The notes under the pieces were generated by a model. The model was not told the DNA's origin, ran no database searches, and saw nothing but the letters and a program-made list of their open reading frames with translations. Of a stretch of 7,236 bases of DNA, positions 6,657 to 7,236 are shown in pieces. A program made the translations under genes and the position numbers. Position 1 is the first letter of the stretch, and each line of letters starts with the position of its first letter. The DNA lies in the NCBI GenBank assembly GCA_027348305.1, contig DAIEPS010000089.1:1-7236 (forward strand), given 5' to 3'. This DNA comes from Anaerolineaceae bacterium. GTDB lineage: Bacteria > Chloroflexota > Anaerolineae > Anaerolineales > Anaerolineaceae.

Positions 6657-6702
6657 TTCTGGAAATTTATGAGACTACCCTTGGTAGAAGAGGCTTCCAG
6701 AA
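6657..6702 (+). promoter_or_regulatory. Stem-loop in the 5' leader of the NBR1-domain lipoprotein gene
   Basis: TTCTGGAA (6657-6664) pairs perfectly with TTCCAGAA (6695-6702). Inside it, CTACC (6675-6679) pairs with GGTAG (6683-6687) around the loop CTT. The two helices are separated by an internal loop of 10 and 7 bases. The structure begins at or next to the predicted transcript start and ends 8 bases before the ribosome site AGGGAG (6711-6716). It is not followed by a T-run, so it is not a terminator. A role in mRNA stability or translation control is inferred. Confidence 0.5.
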
Positions 6703-6720
6703 GGTAATAAAGGGAGAAAA

Positions 6721-7236
6721 ATGAAAATAAACTTGACACGCGCGAGAATTTGGCTTGTGCTAGCCGTTTGTTTGGGCTTGTCCGCGTGCAATCTGCCCGG
6801 CGCGAATTCAGCAGCAACAGACCTGGCTTCACAGCAGACCAGTGTGGCGCAAACCGTGGTCGTATTGCAGACACAAATGGCAGCAAATGCTACTGCGGAA
6901 CTGCCAGCAGTTGCGACAAACACACCTGAGAAGCTTTCACCCACGGCGACAGTCACCGTTACCCCAACGGTTCAGATCCCGCCCACGTTGACCTTTACTC
7001 CTGCGCCTACTTTCCGCATCAGCAAGGTTACGGATGTCAATTACCCCGATGATACCCTGGTTAAGCCCAACACTGAATTCACCAAGACCTGGCGCATCGT
7101 CAACGGCGGCACCGGCACCTGGACGCCTAATTTTAAACTGGTCTTCGTCAGCGGGGATGCCATGGGTGGACCGGCTTCCATCAACCTTGGGCAGACTGTC
7201 GTTCCTGGCCACAGCATTGATGTGTCAGTGAAGTTG
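6721..7236 (+). CDS. Lipoprotein with Thr/Pro stalk and NBR1-like Ig domain, 3' incomplete
   Basis: The frame is open from the ATG at 6721 to the end of the window (172 codons, no stop). AGGGAG at 6711-6716 is a well-placed ribosome site. The signal ends in the lipobox LSAC with C23, so the protein should be lipid-anchored outside the cell. Residues about 24-63 are Ala/Gln/Thr-rich, and about 64-97 form a Thr/Pro stalk (for example PTATVTVTPT). From about 99 the sequence matches the Ig-like domain of the NBR1 type (N_BRCA1_IG): DVNYPDDTLVKPNTEFTKTW, then W134 in GTGTW, then LVFVSGDAMGG, and a VVPGHSIDVSV strand. The two tryptophans W124 and W134 and the GD..GG turn are family hallmarks. Such domains are common in surface lipoproteins of Anaerolineae, where they probably bind proteins or glycans, but their ligands are unknown. 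The rest of the protein, possibly with more domains, lies beyond the window. Confidence 0.88.
   Translation, partial: MKINLTRARIWLVLAVCLGLSACNLPGANSAATDLASQQTSVAQTVVVLQTQMAANATAELPAVATNTPEKLSPTATVTVTPTVQIPPTLTFTPAPTFRISKVTDVNYPDDTLVKPNTEFTKTWRIVNGGTGTWTPNFKLVFVSGDAMGGPASINLGQTVVPGHSIDVSVKL

Overview
The window looks like a piece of an Anaerolineae-type (Chloroflexota) chromosome. This is inferred from gene style, not from a marker gene. The signs are two lipoproteins whose lipobox is followed by the same residues (ACNLP), an NBR1-type Ig-like domain carried on a Thr/Pro/Ala-rich stalk, a membrane-anchored LysM/M23 peptidase, and intermediate base composition. There are no RNA genes, insertion sequences, CRISPR arrays or other mobile-element signs. 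Coding sequence is dense and most of it runs on the + strand.

Layout. Positions 1-111 hold the last 36 codons of an unidentified + strand gene. A perfect 11-bp hairpin with A and T flanks (121-146) then serves as a likely two-way terminator, because the next gene (159-1367, - strand) converges on it. That gene encodes a single-pass membrane protein with LysM-type repeats and an intact M23/LytM endopeptidase domain. A very good promoter on the - strand (1387-1415) lies inside the longest possible reading frame, so the protein should begin at 1367 and not at 1439. Divergent from it, 1489-2709 encodes an MFS_3-type exporter.

After a 125-bp AT-rich gap with a TATAAT box comes a tight operon. It contains an ABC ATPase of the LolD/MacB/FtsE type (2835-3497), a first FtsX/MacB-type permease (3506-4639), a second, diverged paralogous permease (4645-5742) and an acidic lipoprotein (5770-6585). 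The gaps are 8, 5 and 27 bp. The arrangement is one ATPase, two unlike permeases and a surface lipoprotein. It resembles a Lol/MacB-type mechanotransmission machine, here probably in a cell with one membrane. The lipoprotein is the natural candidate for its partner or cargo.

A separate promoter (6620-6648) and a structured leader (6657-6702) precede the last gene (6721 to the window end). It is incomplete and encodes a second lipoprotein with a Thr/Pro stalk and the start of an NBR1-like Ig domain. The window is therefore mostly cell-envelope functions: wall hydrolysis, drug or siderophore-type efflux, an envelope ABC machine and two surface lipoproteins. The most unusual element is the ATPase-permease-permease-lipoprotein module. 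The individual families are known, and I see no clear evidence of a wholly new system.
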